This document shows positions 17,007 through 25,341 of a DNA stretch of 35,598 nucleotides, one piece after another. A program made the translations under genes and the position numbers. The stretch comes from Bryobacteraceae bacterium (GTDB lineage: Bacteria > Acidobacteriota > Terriglobia > Bryobacterales > Bryobacteraceae). The notes under the pieces were generated by a model that did not search any database, was not told where the DNA came from, and saw nothing but the letters and a program-made list of their open reading frames with translations. How positions within the stretch are numbered: position 1 is the stretch's first letter; each line of letters begins with the position of its first letter. The DNA lies in NCBI GenBank assembly GCA_025928545.1, contig JAICJH010000067.1, positions 1 to 35,598 of the forward strand, written 5' to 3'.

Positions 17007-19097
17007 TTACGACTCACTGAACACCGGCCGCCCTTCCATCCAGCCGGGACGCGCCACGCCAAATAGTTGCAGAACGGTCGGCGCCATATCTTCGATCCCC
17101 GGATCTTGCGCCTCGATTTTGCGGTTGGAGAACAGAACGCCGGGCACGAGCTCCGGATCCACGGAATGATCGCCGCTCCACGCTTTGCAATTGTCTTCGA
17201 ATACGTCCGCCGTGACTTTGCCGACGGCGGCGTCCCACGAAGTGCGATAGCCCTCGTTATACCCCACGATCAGATCGGGCGCTTCGGCCAGGTAAGGTCC
17301 GCGATAAAGCGCATTCGTCGCGTAGACGGTTCGGATGCCGGTGGCGCCCCTCTCGGTGTCCTGCAGGTTCTTGAGCTTGTCGATGATTTCCTGCTTCAAG
17401 GCCTCGGCCTCGGCGCCCGGATTGACGACGCCTTGCGCTTCACGCCCTTTCAGGTTCAGGTAGAGCCCGCCAAGCCCAAGCGTGTACGCGCGGGTCCGGC
17501 TCCAGTCGACGCCCTTGAAATAACGATCGCTTTCCTTCGCGCCGTTCTCCATGACGAGGTATCCGTTGTCGCGGAGCCAGGCGTTCAGATTGATGCCGCG
17601 GTGGAACGAGCAGAATCCATGATCCGAAAGGACGAACAATACCGTGTCGGGGTCGACATGCTCGAGCGCCAGTCCCACCAGCCGGTCCATCCGCTGGTAG
17701 AGGTCCGCAATGGTGCCGGCGTAAGGCGAGCCGCTCTGATCTTCGTGCAGGAAGCGATAGAACATGTGCTGCACGCGATCGCTGGTATCGAAGACGCAAG
17801 CCACTACGCCGCGGCGAGTCTTTGCCAGCGCATTGCGAAACATGGCTTCGCGTTCTTCCATCAGGAGGTACGACTGTTTCAGAAACTCGTCTTCATCGAT
17901 GACGCCTTCGTTGAGCGCCCACGTATCCTCTGCCATTCCCAACGTCGAAAACGTGCCGATGAGTTTCGCGAGGTAGGCTGCGTAATATGGCGGATGGCTG
18001 ATCGGGAGAGCCGGCTTTTCGGGGTCGATCTGGATGGGCGAAACGTAAACCGAAAAATGCGGCGTGGTTTCGGTCACCAGAAAACGGGCGATCCCATTTA
18101 CTTTGATGCCGAGCGCCGCCTTGAATTTGAGCTTGACCCACGGAGTGTAGGCGCCGGGCTCGAGCTTGAACGATCCGTCTTGGATGTCGATGACGGGCGT
18201 TTTTCCGTCGATGCGGATGCGGAAAGGGATCTGCATCGTCCCGCCGTTTTCGAGGAGTGCATCTTCGGGGCCCTCCAGCGTTCCCTCAAAGCCCTCGGCG
18301 GTTCGTTTCAGCGGATAGCGGCTGCCACTTTCGAACGTCGCCGCGCCGATGCGCGTGGTGAATTGCGAGAAGCTTCCTTGCGTCCCACGGAGGTCGGGTG
18401 TTGACATCGCGGAGAGCAGGCGGCCGTTGAACTTGTCGGGCGGGAACGTAATCGGCACCCGGATGATCGTGGACCCGATTTGCTGCTGGCCGAGGAGTTT
18501 CCAAAACGGCTGGCTCTTGCGCTTCAGCTCGACGTGCGCTTGCGAGAGAGGAATCCGCAGCCGTCCCAGTTTCAGGATGCGCGCGGGCTTGTGAACCTTG
18601 GCGGCCGCGAGCTCCGGAACATAGCTCTTCATGTTCCGGTTCAGGAAATCGAAGATGTTGTGCTTGGCGGGATTGACGCCCGTGGCAAACGTCGACCAGG
18701 CGACCGGCGACAGCGCGGGAAACGTGGTGCGAAGGCGCGAGTACGACCCCTGCTCCTTCAACTTCGCCAAATTGGGGAGCTTGCCTTCGAGAAGAAAGCG
18801 CTCCGTGAGCTTCGGATCGAGACCATCGAGCCCGAGGAAGATTACTTTCTTGACGCGCGCATGGGCGAAGCCGGTCCGGCGGCGCGCCAGCCGCCACACC
18901 ATTCGGAACGGCCAGATGAGCAGCGAAAAGAAGCTGAGTAGAAAGCCGGCAAGAACGCTAAGGAACGAACCCAAAAACGCGAAACCCGCGCCGGGACCGA
19001 CATAGGCGAAGCGGACGCCGTGCGTGTGACCGTCGTAGAGCAGCGCCAGGACGAGACAGCCCGCCAGAAAAATATGGCGGAGGACCGGCCGCTTCAT
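17007..19097 (-). CDS. Membrane-anchored alkaline-phosphatase-superfamily (type I phosphodiesterase-like) protein
   Basis: The 696-residue product has two to three N-terminal membrane segments around the motif YVGPGAGFAFLGS (residues about 8-66), then a basic stop (RLARRR). The catalytic domain follows with GLDGLDPKL, SPVAWSTFATG with KHNIFDF, LSDHGFCSF and GDHSVDPELVPGV, the complete set of expected metal-ligand and nucleophile motifs. It belongs to the same family as the gene directly downstream and the two look like an ancient tandem duplication. Its ATG overlaps the preceding sulfatase-like gene by four bases. The domain probably faces the periplasm. The substrate is unknown. Confidence 0.88.
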   Translation of the reverse strand: MKRPVLRHIFLAGCLVLALLYDGHTHGVRFAYVGPGAGFAFLGSFLSVLAGFLLSFFSLLIWPFRMVWRLARRRTGFAHARVKKVIFLGLDGLDPKLTERFLLEGKLPNLAKLKEQGSYSRLRTTFPALSPVAWSTFATGVNPAKHNIFDFLNRNMKSYVPELAAAKVHKPARILKLGRLRIPLSQAHVELKRKSQPFWKLLGQQQIGSTIIRVPITFPPDKFNGRLLSAMSTPDLRGTQGSFSQFTTRIGAATFESGSRYPLKRTAEGFEGTLEGPEDALLENGGTMQIPFRIRIDGKTPVIDIQDGSFKLEPGAYTPWVKLKFKAALGIKVNGIARFLVTETTPHFSVYVSPIQIDPEKPALPISHPPYYAAYLAKLIGTFSTLGMAEDTWALNEGVIDEDEFLKQSYLLMEEREAMFRNALAKTRRGVVACVFDTSDRVQHMFYRFLHEDQSGSPYAGTIADLYQRMDRLVGLALEHVDPDTVLFVLSDHGFCSFHRGINLNAWLRDNGYLVMENGAKESDRYFKGVDWSRTRAYTLGLGGLYLNLKGREAQGVVNPGAEAEALKQEIIDKLKNLQDTERGATGIRTVYATNALYRGPYLAEAPDLIVGYNEGYRTSWDAAVGKVTADVFEDNCKAWSGDHSVDPELVPGVLFSNRKIEAQDPGIEDMAPTVLQLFGVARPGWMEGRPVFSES

Positions 19098-19951
19098 CGC
19101 AGCTTCCCCTCGACGAACGGCACTTCCCAGACTTTCTCGTGGTAAATGGGTCCGTGACCGAAGTAGCCGTCTTCGCCGAACAACTCACCGTGATCCGCCA
19201 GGATCGTGATGTAGGTGTTCTTCGGAACCACGTCGAACAGTTCTTCGACTACGCGATCGAGATATTTCACTGCCGCCACCTGGCGATCGCGCAGCATCTC
19301 CATTTTCTTGTTGTCGAAAAACTTCTCTTTCCGGACCAGCAGCTTGCCGCCCACCACTTCGTCATCCAAATGCTTGAAAACGCCGTGGACGCCGCTGATG
19401 CGCGGCCACTGATCCTGCGGCTCGTCGGGGAGCGCATACGGATAGTGCGTCTCGCCGACATTCAAAAGGTAGAAGGAAGGCTGCTCCTCGGAGAACTTCA
19501 TCTGCGGGATCATGGCCCGCATGTCGTTGTGCTTGTCCATGAGCCGGTATTGATCGAACCCGGTGTTCAGAATCGTCTTGGGGTTCAGGACCGGCAGCGA
19601 GACCATGGCGTTGGTGCGGTAGCCGAGAGTGTCGCGCAAAAAGCTCGGCAGGAACATCTTGGGAACGATCGACTTGAACTCGATGTCGTCGCAACCCAGG
19701 CGTTCGTTGAACTGCAGGAAGTCCTTTTTGTAATACTCCGACGCGTAAACGTGCTTGGGACTCGTGTGAGGCATCAGCCCGATTAGCAGGTTGTAATGCG
19801 ACGGCGATGTCCAGGAGGCATACGACCATCGCTTCTGGACAGGGCCGAGACGTTTGATGGTTTTGGGACGAGCGCGTTGGAACGAATCGTAGCGGCAGCT
19901 ATCGAAAACGATCAGGATGTAGTTGTTGCGGGCCGTTTTTCTTGGATCCAT
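19094..19951 (-). CDS. Sulfatase-like alkaline-phosphatase-superfamily protein
   Basis: The 285-residue product carries VFDSCRYDSF (first metal-binding aspartate), the nucleophile region around SWTSPSHYNLLIG, and LADHGELFGEDGYFGHG, the metal-binding DHG motif of sulfatases. It is much shorter than usual sulfatases (450-600 residues) and has no signal peptide or membrane segment, so it is predicted to be cytoplasmic, unlike its two neighbours. The usual sulfatase CxPSR motif is absent, so a phosphatase, phosphodiesterase or phosphotransferase activity is more likely than sulfate ester cleavage. It starts 16 bases after the NHL gene and overlaps the next gene by four bases. Confidence 0.83.
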   Translation of the reverse strand: MDPRKTARNNYILIVFDSCRYDSFQRARPKTIKRLGPVQKRWSYASWTSPSHYNLLIGLMPHTSPKHVYASEYYKKDFLQFNERLGCDDIEFKSIVPKMFLPSFLRDTLGYRTNAMVSLPVLNPKTILNTGFDQYRLMDKHNDMRAMIPQMKFSEEQPSFYLLNVGETHYPYALPDEPQDQWPRISGVHGVFKHLDDEVVGGKLLVRKEKFFDNKKMEMLRDRQVAAVKYLDRVVEELFDVVPKNTYITILADHGELFGEDGYFGHGPIYHEKVWEVPFVEGKLR

Positions 19952-19967
19952 TTTCGTGGCATACCTT

Positions 19968-22900
19968 CTACCGCACTGCTACCGATACCGTATTGCTGGG
20001 CGTGCCATTAATAATGACGCGCACTGGAACCGCGTTTCCCGTTACGCCCGGCGGAAGTTGGACGTTGATCTGCCAGAGGCCGATATACCCCGGCGCGAGG
20101 CCTGAGTATTTAACGGTCCCCAACACGGTTCCAACTACCACACACATCGACGGCTGATTGTTCAGGCAGGTCTTCTGGTCGGAAGTGGGGACCGCGACGG
20201 TGTTCGAAAGACCGCCGAACGGCGCCGCGGAGCCATCCGCAACCGCCGGACTAACCTGCCCCTGACCAGTTCCGTAGAGGACGATGACCGAACCCGCGGG
20301 CGCGGGATTGCCGGTCGAGTTTTGAGTGGTGTCCTGATTCTGCACGGCCGCCTGGCCGGCGCCGTTTTGGGAAACGGTGAAGATGCCCGGGGACGCGCTG
20401 GCCATCAGAAGACTGCCGCCGGCGATGAGTTCTCCTGTATCCGTCGCCCGGACTGCGATTCGATCCGTTCCGATGGGCGCATTCGAAGGAACCTGGAAGT
20501 TCACCTGGTTGCCGTCGAGGTAATAAATCGGCGACGACAGCGAATCGTTGATCACCAACTCGCGATTGGATAGCGTTCGCGGCCAGGTGGTCGCGGAGAC
20601 GGTCGTCTTGTCGGTCGTCAGGCCGTTGCTGAAAAGTGTCGCGAGGGCTCCCGGGGCTACGGGCACGCTGGCCTGAAAAGTCGCCGCATTCACCACCGCG
20701 GCCGGTTTCAGAAACTGTACGACACGGTGGTTCCCCGCGTCACCGGCATAAAGCGTGTCTCTGCGGTCGACGTAGAGACCTACGGGGCTGAAGAGGCCTT
20801 CGGGCGTTGCGAGACCATCGGGCGAATTAAAATTCGCGCTCGTGCCGCCGGCATTCTGCTGCCCGATGACTCCTATCGCGGTCGCGCCGGCGATTGGCAG
20901 GAAAACAAACGAGGAGTAGACGAGAATCCGGTTGTTGCCGGTATCGGCGACATAGATGTTTCCGTTGCTGTCGACCGCTACTCCGGCAGGCGCTCTTAAC
21001 GCGCCGGCTGCGGCCGCCGAAAAGCTATTCTGCCCGATTACATAACTCGCCCCGGCGCCCGCCGGAGGAGCATTTTGGGTATTCGGAAAGACCAGTACGC
21101 GGTTCGCGGACGTATCGGCGACGTACAGGTCGGAACCCTGGTCCACCGCGACACCTTGCGGTCCGCTCAGCGTCTGCGGCGATGCCTGCGTCGGCCGCAC
21201 AGAGGTGTTCATGCTCGCCTGGCCGTAGACGCGGATGGCGGCCGCGCCATTCCCGGCGCTGGCGGAATATTCCAACACGCGATTGTTGCCGGTGTCGGCT
21301 ACAAAGAGATCGCCATTCGGGCCGATCGCCAGTCCGCCCGGCGAATTCAACGTCGAGGCGCTAACGGCCGCCGACGCGGAACTGGTGAAGTCCACCTGTC
21401 CGATGACGGCATCGGGAGTGATTCGCCCCACCTGGCCGACAGGGCGCGGGTAGCGCAGGATTCGATTGTTGCCGGAGTCGGCCACGAACAACGTTCCATC
21501 ACTCTTGAGCGCGAGACCTTCCGGCGAGGATAAAGAGGTTGGGGAAGGATTCGGCGTCCCCTGTGTATCGACATTGGCGATCGCGGTCCGCAGGTTCGGC
21601 TGCCCGATGACCAGATCCGCGGGGTCGCCATTACGGAATCGCACCGAGTCTCTCCAGATCAGAACGCGGTGGTTGCTCGTATCCGAAAGGTACAGCGCGT
21701 AGGGTGCGGTGGAGTAGTCGATGGCAATGCTGTATGGAAGGTTGACACTCCCGGGCTTGATTTGATTCGCTCCGTTGGAGGTCATATCGAGCTGCCCCCA
21801 AACGCGAGTCGCCGATTTCGCCCCGTTGGGGAACTCCAGGACGCGGTGATTACCGGTGTCCACCACAAATAAATTTCCACTCGCGTCTGTCTTCACGTCC
21901 GCCGGCGTGGATAAGGTATTCGGAGATGCGAGCGGCGTGATCCCCGTATTGGGTGTGGACGTAGAGAAGTCGGCCTGGCCGATGACGCTCTTGGCTGCCG
22001 CGCCGAGGGTCGTGCTGGTCGGAAACACAAGAATGCGGCTGTCGCCGCTATCGGCTACGTACAAGTTGCCGCCGTTATCGACGGAGATGCCCTGTGGGCC
22101 CGCGAGGCTCGAAGCAGTTGCCTGCTGCGGAGCTCCTTTCGCGGAGAAATTGCTTTGACCCCATACCGCGGTGGCCGCAGCGCCGCCTGAGGAGCCTCCT
22201 GGAGCGGAGAACCGCAGCACGCGTGAATTTCGAAAATCGGCCACATAGAGGTTGGCCTGCGCGTCGAGCGCGAGTCCGATAGGGGTATCGAAGCCCTGTG
22301 CGGACGTGGCGCCTCCGGCATTCGCGGCGCTCCCGAAAAAGTCCTTCTGGCCGACGACGGTATCCGCCGCGACCGGAGCGGGAGTGTTCAGCGTGGATAC
22401 GTTGAACCGCAACACGCGATGATTGCCCGTATCGGCGACCCATAGGTTCCCAGCCGAATCGACCGTCACGCTCCGCGGCTGGTTCATGGAACTGCTCGAG
22501 ACCGCGCCTGCGGTACGATTCGTAAAGTTGGGCTGGCCATAGACGGCGTCGGGTTCAATGCGGGTCGGATTGTCAAAGGGCGAGAGATAACGAACGACGC
22601 GATTATCGCCCGTATCGGCAACGTATAGGTTCCCGGTGGTCGGATCGACCGCAAGCCCGATCGGGCCGTTGAAGCCTTTCACTCCGATGCCCAGTGGAAT
22701 GGAATACTGCGGGCCCGGCTGCCCCAGAATGAGGGCGGGCGAGTCGCCGGCTTGATACGAGTTGACATCCGCCCAAGCCAACACGCGGGAGTTGGCCGTA
22801 TCCGCGATATAGAGATGCGTCTGGCCGCCTCTACTGTCGAGGGCAACACCGAGCGGGGTGTTCAGCTCGGTTCCCTGAATCGTGTTTAAGCCGTTGCCTC

Positions 22901-23072
22901 GGAGGTCCGGCTGCCCTAACACGCGATACGCAGCCCCGGAGACTTGGGCCTGTACAGCCAAACTGCATGCCGTCAGCAGTATTAACGCCGTGCTGAAGAG
23001 CCGCACTATCGCTCGAAAGCGATTCGAAAATTGGATGATGGGGAAATTTGGTCCCGCTTCTTGAATGCGCAT
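19968..23072 (-). CDS. NHL-repeat beta-propeller protein with Solibacter-type C-terminal domain
   Basis: The 1034-residue product has an N-terminal signal segment (LFSTALILLTACSLAVQAQ) followed by twelve NHL repeats, each marked by a motif such as NLYVADTGDNRVVRY, NLWVADTGNHRVLRF or NIYVADTGNNRILVY. Twelve units would fit two six-bladed propellers. Residues from about 800 to the end match the TIGR03437-type 'Solibacter uncharacterized C-terminal domain' (VVNAATFQ, YYLDGNQVNFQVPSN, VLYGTGQGQV, INGTPSNTVSVAVR), largely confined to Acidobacteriota. The protein is exported and probably binds proteins or carbohydrate. It is the first gene of a six-gene operon. The ATG lacks a ribosome site but lies about 22 bases after the predicted sigma-54 start. 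Confidence 0.92.
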   Translation of the reverse strand: MRIQEAGPNFPIIQFSNRFRAIVRLFSTALILLTACSLAVQAQVSGAAYRVLGQPDLRGNGLNTIQGTELNTPLGVALDSRGGQTHLYIADTANSRVLAWADVNSYQAGDSPALILGQPGPQYSIPLGIGVKGFNGPIGLAVDPTTGNLYVADTGDNRVVRYLSPFDNPTRIEPDAVYGQPNFTNRTAGAVSSSSMNQPRSVTVDSAGNLWVADTGNHRVLRFNVSTLNTPAPVAADTVVGQKDFFGSAANAGGATSAQGFDTPIGLALDAQANLYVADFRNSRVLRFSAPGGSSGGAAATAVWGQSNFSAKGAPQQATASSLAGPQGISVDNGGNLYVADSGDSRILVFPTSTTLGAAAKSVIGQADFSTSTPNTGITPLASPNTLSTPADVKTDASGNLFVVDTGNHRVLEFPNGAKSATRVWGQLDMTSNGANQIKPGSVNLPYSIAIDYSTAPYALYLSDTSNHRVLIWRDSVRFRNGDPADLVIGQPNLRTAIANVDTQGTPNPSPTSLSSPEGLALKSDGTLFVADSGNNRILRYPRPVGQVGRITPDAVIGQVDFTSSASAAVSASTLNSPGGLAIGPNGDLFVADTGNNRVLEYSASAGNGAAAIRVYGQASMNTSVRPTQASPQTLSGPQGVAVDQGSDLYVADTSANRVLVFPNTQNAPPAGAGASYVIGQNSFSAAAAGALRAPAGVAVDSNGNIYVADTGNNRILVYSSFVFLPIAGATAIGVIGQQNAGGTSANFNSPDGLATPEGLFSPVGLYVDRRDTLYAGDAGNHRVVQFLKPAAVVNAATFQASVPVAPGALATLFSNGLTTDKTTVSATTWPRTLSNRELVINDSLSSPIYYLDGNQVNFQVPSNAPIGTDRIAVRATDTGELIAGGSLLMASASPGIFTVSQNGAGQAAVQNQDTTQNSTGNPAPAGSVIVLYGTGQGQVSPAVADGSAAPFGGLSNTVAVPTSDQKTCLNNQPSMCVVVGTVLGTVKYSGLAPGYIGLWQINVQLPPGVTGNAVPVRVIINGTPSNTVSVAVR

Positions 23073-23105
23073 GAGAAGAAACTAAACGTCGGAAAACTTC
23101 CAGTT

Positions 23106-23121
23106 TGCACGTACAAGACCA
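23106..23121 (-). promoter_or_regulatory. Sigma-54-type promoter before the NHL/phosphohydrolase operon
   Basis: The minus strand reads TGGTCTTGTACGTGCA with GG-N10-GC spacing. The predicted start near 23095 gives a 22-base leader. It shares TGGTC and ACGTGCA with the export-operon promoter at 13913-13928. Confidence 0.65.
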
Positions 23122-23308
23122 ACGGCATCCGGGCTTTGGAATGTTGACGTTAACCGCCCAAACCCCACCGGACAAACAGTAGGAACTCTTCTGAATATTT
23201 TGCAAAAAGCCATCGCCGCCGGGCGTGGTCCGACGCGAACACGTTCAAGGGCGATCAGGTTTTGACGGCGAGAAACGGCCGCGGACGCTGAGGAATTCTG
23301 CGTGTCGA

Positions 23309-23722
23309 CTACTGCGTTCGTTCGGGGTCGGTCAGTCGAGCGAAGCAGTAATCTTCAATGCGGCAAGCAACCCCGAAGGACCCGTCGGTCTCTTGTGGTT
23401 CAACCCTCATCACACGAACCTTACACTCCAGATTTCGTTCCAAATGCTTTCCATTCGGGTCGTGAGTTGGGACTTTGAGGGTACATATCAGCAGTTCGCC
23501 GGGGGCGAAGGAGGAGTTTGCAACACAGTAGAAGCCATCGCTACTGAGATCGCGCGTCTGACTCTCGATAGCGTCCGCTGTCTGATTCCGGAACAACAAT
23601 ACCGGCCAGTGCAGTCGCGTGCGCGCTCTCTTCCGGCGCTCCGTTGAACCCGATCTCTCCAGTTCCGCGGGGTGGCTTACGGCGCCATAGGCCGAAAACA
23701 GTTCCAGTGGATTGGCCGACAT
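23309..23722 (-). CDS. PilZ-domain protein (c-di-GMP receptor)
   Basis: From ATG 23722 the product has 137 residues. The c-di-GMP-binding elements of PilZ are visible: a basic RxxxR-type stretch (RRKRARTR, about residues 29-36) and DLSSDG at 58-63, followed by beta strands ending GVACRIEDY. The N-terminal 25 residues are unremarkable. A sigma-54-like element at 23746-23761 predicts transcript start near 23735, which excludes the longer reading up to 23959 and leaves a 13-base leader without a clear ribosome site. Such single-domain PilZ proteins usually couple c-di-GMP levels to EPS output, and a second one lies at 30320-30661. Confidence 0.82.
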   Translation of the reverse strand: MSANPLELFSAYGAVSHPAELERSGSTERRKRARTRLHWPVLLFRNQTADAIESQTRDLSSDGFYCVANSSFAPGELLICTLKVPTHDPNGKHLERNLECKVRVMRVEPQETDGSFGVACRIEDYCFARLTDPERTQ

Positions 23723-23745
23723 ATAGATAGGTGCTACCGCCCGTT

Positions 23746-23761
23746 TGCACGTTCGCTTCCA
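23746..23761 (-). promoter_or_regulatory. Sigma-54-type promoter before the first PilZ gene
   Basis: The minus strand reads TGGAAGCGAACGTGCA with exact GG-N10-GC spacing. The half CGAACGTGCA is identical to the one at 13913-13928. The 352 bases between the PilZ start and the kinase start hold this site and the plus-strand site at 24040-24055 and no gene. Confidence 0.6.
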
Positions 23762-24039
23762 TCGGCCCGTACCATCCTCGGGGAATATATTGGCGCACCA
23801 CGAATAAGTTGCATCAGCTTCATCGGAGATGAACCTGGAGTAGCGAAAGTGGAGTTTCTCGATGTTGCGTGTCTCGCTTGCAGCAACTTTCTTAAGCCGG
23901 GGGAGCGCGCCGAAACGCCGTACGCCGAATCCAAAACTTTGGATATCGACGAAATCCAACCCAATAAAATAACCATCCGCTCTGCAATCGAGCGCCTATG
24001 CCTCTCCCAGGTCCTTACAGGAGTTGGGTTTCTGCGTTG

Positions 24040-24055
24040 TGGAGATGGGGTTGCT
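24040..24055 (+). promoter_or_regulatory. Possible sigma-54-type promoter before the histidine kinase
   Basis: The sequence TGGAGATGGGGTTGCT has GG-N10-GC spacing and a perfect TTGCT box. The predicted start near 24066 would leave only nine bases before ATG 24075 and would exclude earlier in-frame starts at 24024 and 24045. Confidence 0.45.
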
Positions 24056-24074
24056 AATAGCTGCAGACAAATCA

Positions 24075-25301
24075 ATGGACGTTCGACTCATTTCCGACGA
24101 TCGTGACCTCTATAAACTATGCCGCGAGGTTCTGTCCGAAACTCGCGGCGGGTATTGCGACCTCTATACCCTTGCGGCTCACGAGGCCGGTGGCCACACC
24201 GACGCGGACATCTCGTTGTGGGATTACTACCCCGACATGCCTTTGCCGGATTGCATCGCGGAGAGTCCCTCGAAGCATCTCTTCCTGGTTCAACGAAAAG
24301 ACCTCGCCTGTTTTCACGAACAGACTGGCGCGGTGGAAGCCCACATTCTGCTGAAGCCGGTTACACGCGCTACGCTGGGCGCTTTTCTCGGACTTGCGGT
24401 AGCTACGTGCGAACACAGGCTGTCCACCGACATCTCGCTTCGCGCCGACCGTGACGACATTCTGCAGTGCTTCATCCAGGCCAACTTGCGGCTTCAGGAA
24501 TACGACCAGGACCGCACGACCTTCCTCGCGCGCGCCGTACATGACTTTCGCGCCCCGCTCACAGCCCTCAGCGGGTATTGCGGTCTTTTGCTCAGCGAAC
24601 CTCTCGGGCCGCTCACCGAAAACCAGAGGGAAGTGCTCCGCCGCATGCAGCACAGCGCGAAGCGGCTCTCCCGCATGGCGGGAGCGATGTTCCAATTAAG
24701 CGTCGGCCGGCATGTGAAACGGCGGCCAGACCTGCAGCGCGGCGATCTGCGGGAGTGCCTCGAACAGGCGCTACATGAAATCACCCCGTTCGCAGACGAT
24801 AAATCGATCGCGATCACCGCTGACCTGGCGCCGTCCGAGCTCCCCCTCTTCTTCGAAGCCGGGCAGATTGAACAGGTGCTCATCAACATACTGGACAATG
24901 CCTGTAAATTTACTCCGAAGGCGGGCGTTATTGAAGTACGCGGGTACCCGTTCTTTTGGGAGCGCCGCGAATCCAGGCCCACGCTTCCGTCTTCCGCGGA
25001 ACGGCGCTTCAACGATAGGCAGGAACCCAATGCCTACCGCATCGACGTTCGCGACTCCGGGAACTCCATCCCGGCGGAGAACCTCGACCATATCTTCGAG
25101 GAGTACACCTCGTATTCCGGCGGCCGCGATCGCTCCGGCGGCGGCCTTGGCCTGGCGATTTCGAGAATGATCGTCAACCAGCACGACGGTAAGATCTGGG
25201 CCGAAAATACAGAGTTCGGTCCGCTGTTTTCCATCGTTCTTCCGATCTACCGCTCCGAGTCGGTTCGTGCCCTGGAACATGTTCAACAACAAACGGCGTG
25301 A
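24075..25301 (+). CDS. Hybrid-type histidine kinase with a degenerate N-terminal receiver
   Basis: From ATG 24075 the product has 408 residues and no membrane segment. Residues 1-115 look like a receiver fold (MDVRLISDDRDLYKLCREVL at the start and ILLKPV near the end) without a clear phospho-aspartate. Then come a helical linker, the dimerisation H-box with His156 (AVHDFRAPLTAL), the N-box (NILDNACKFTP) and the G-boxes (VRDSGNSIP and GGGLGLAIS). It is therefore a soluble sensor kinase, unlike the membrane-bound GAF-type PrsK usual in PEP-CTERM loci, though it may serve the PrsR-like regulator at 27281-28744. It precedes a sugar-dehydrogenase gene by 40 bases and is probably co-transcribed with it. 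Confidence 0.87.
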   Translation: MDVRLISDDRDLYKLCREVLSETRGGYCDLYTLAAHEAGGHTDADISLWDYYPDMPLPDCIAESPSKHLFLVQRKDLACFHEQTGAVEAHILLKPVTRATLGAFLGLAVATCEHRLSTDISLRADRDDILQCFIQANLRLQEYDQDRTTFLARAVHDFRAPLTALSGYCGLLLSEPLGPLTENQREVLRRMQHSAKRLSRMAGAMFQLSVGRHVKRRPDLQRGDLRECLEQALHEITPFADDKSIAITADLAPSELPLFFEAGQIEQVLINILDNACKFTPKAGVIEVRGYPFFWERRESRPTLPSSAERRFNDRQEPNAYRIDVRDSGNSIPAENLDHIFEEYTSYSGGRDRSGGGLGLAISRMIVNQHDGKIWAENTEFGPLFSIVLPIYRSESVRALEHVQQQTA

Positions 25302-25341
25302 TTGCTTTCGCTCACCTTACGCCGACAGCGGAGATTAAGAT

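Noticed and set aside
17067..18404. 445-codon plus-strand frame opposite the phosphodiesterase-like gene
   Set aside because: It is antisense to a gene with complete catalytic motifs and gives an Arg/Val/Asp-rich sequence with no domain likeness.
23722..23959. N-terminal extension of the first PilZ protein to 23959
   Set aside because: The added 79 residues have no fold pattern and would place the start upstream of the predicted promoter at 23746-23761.
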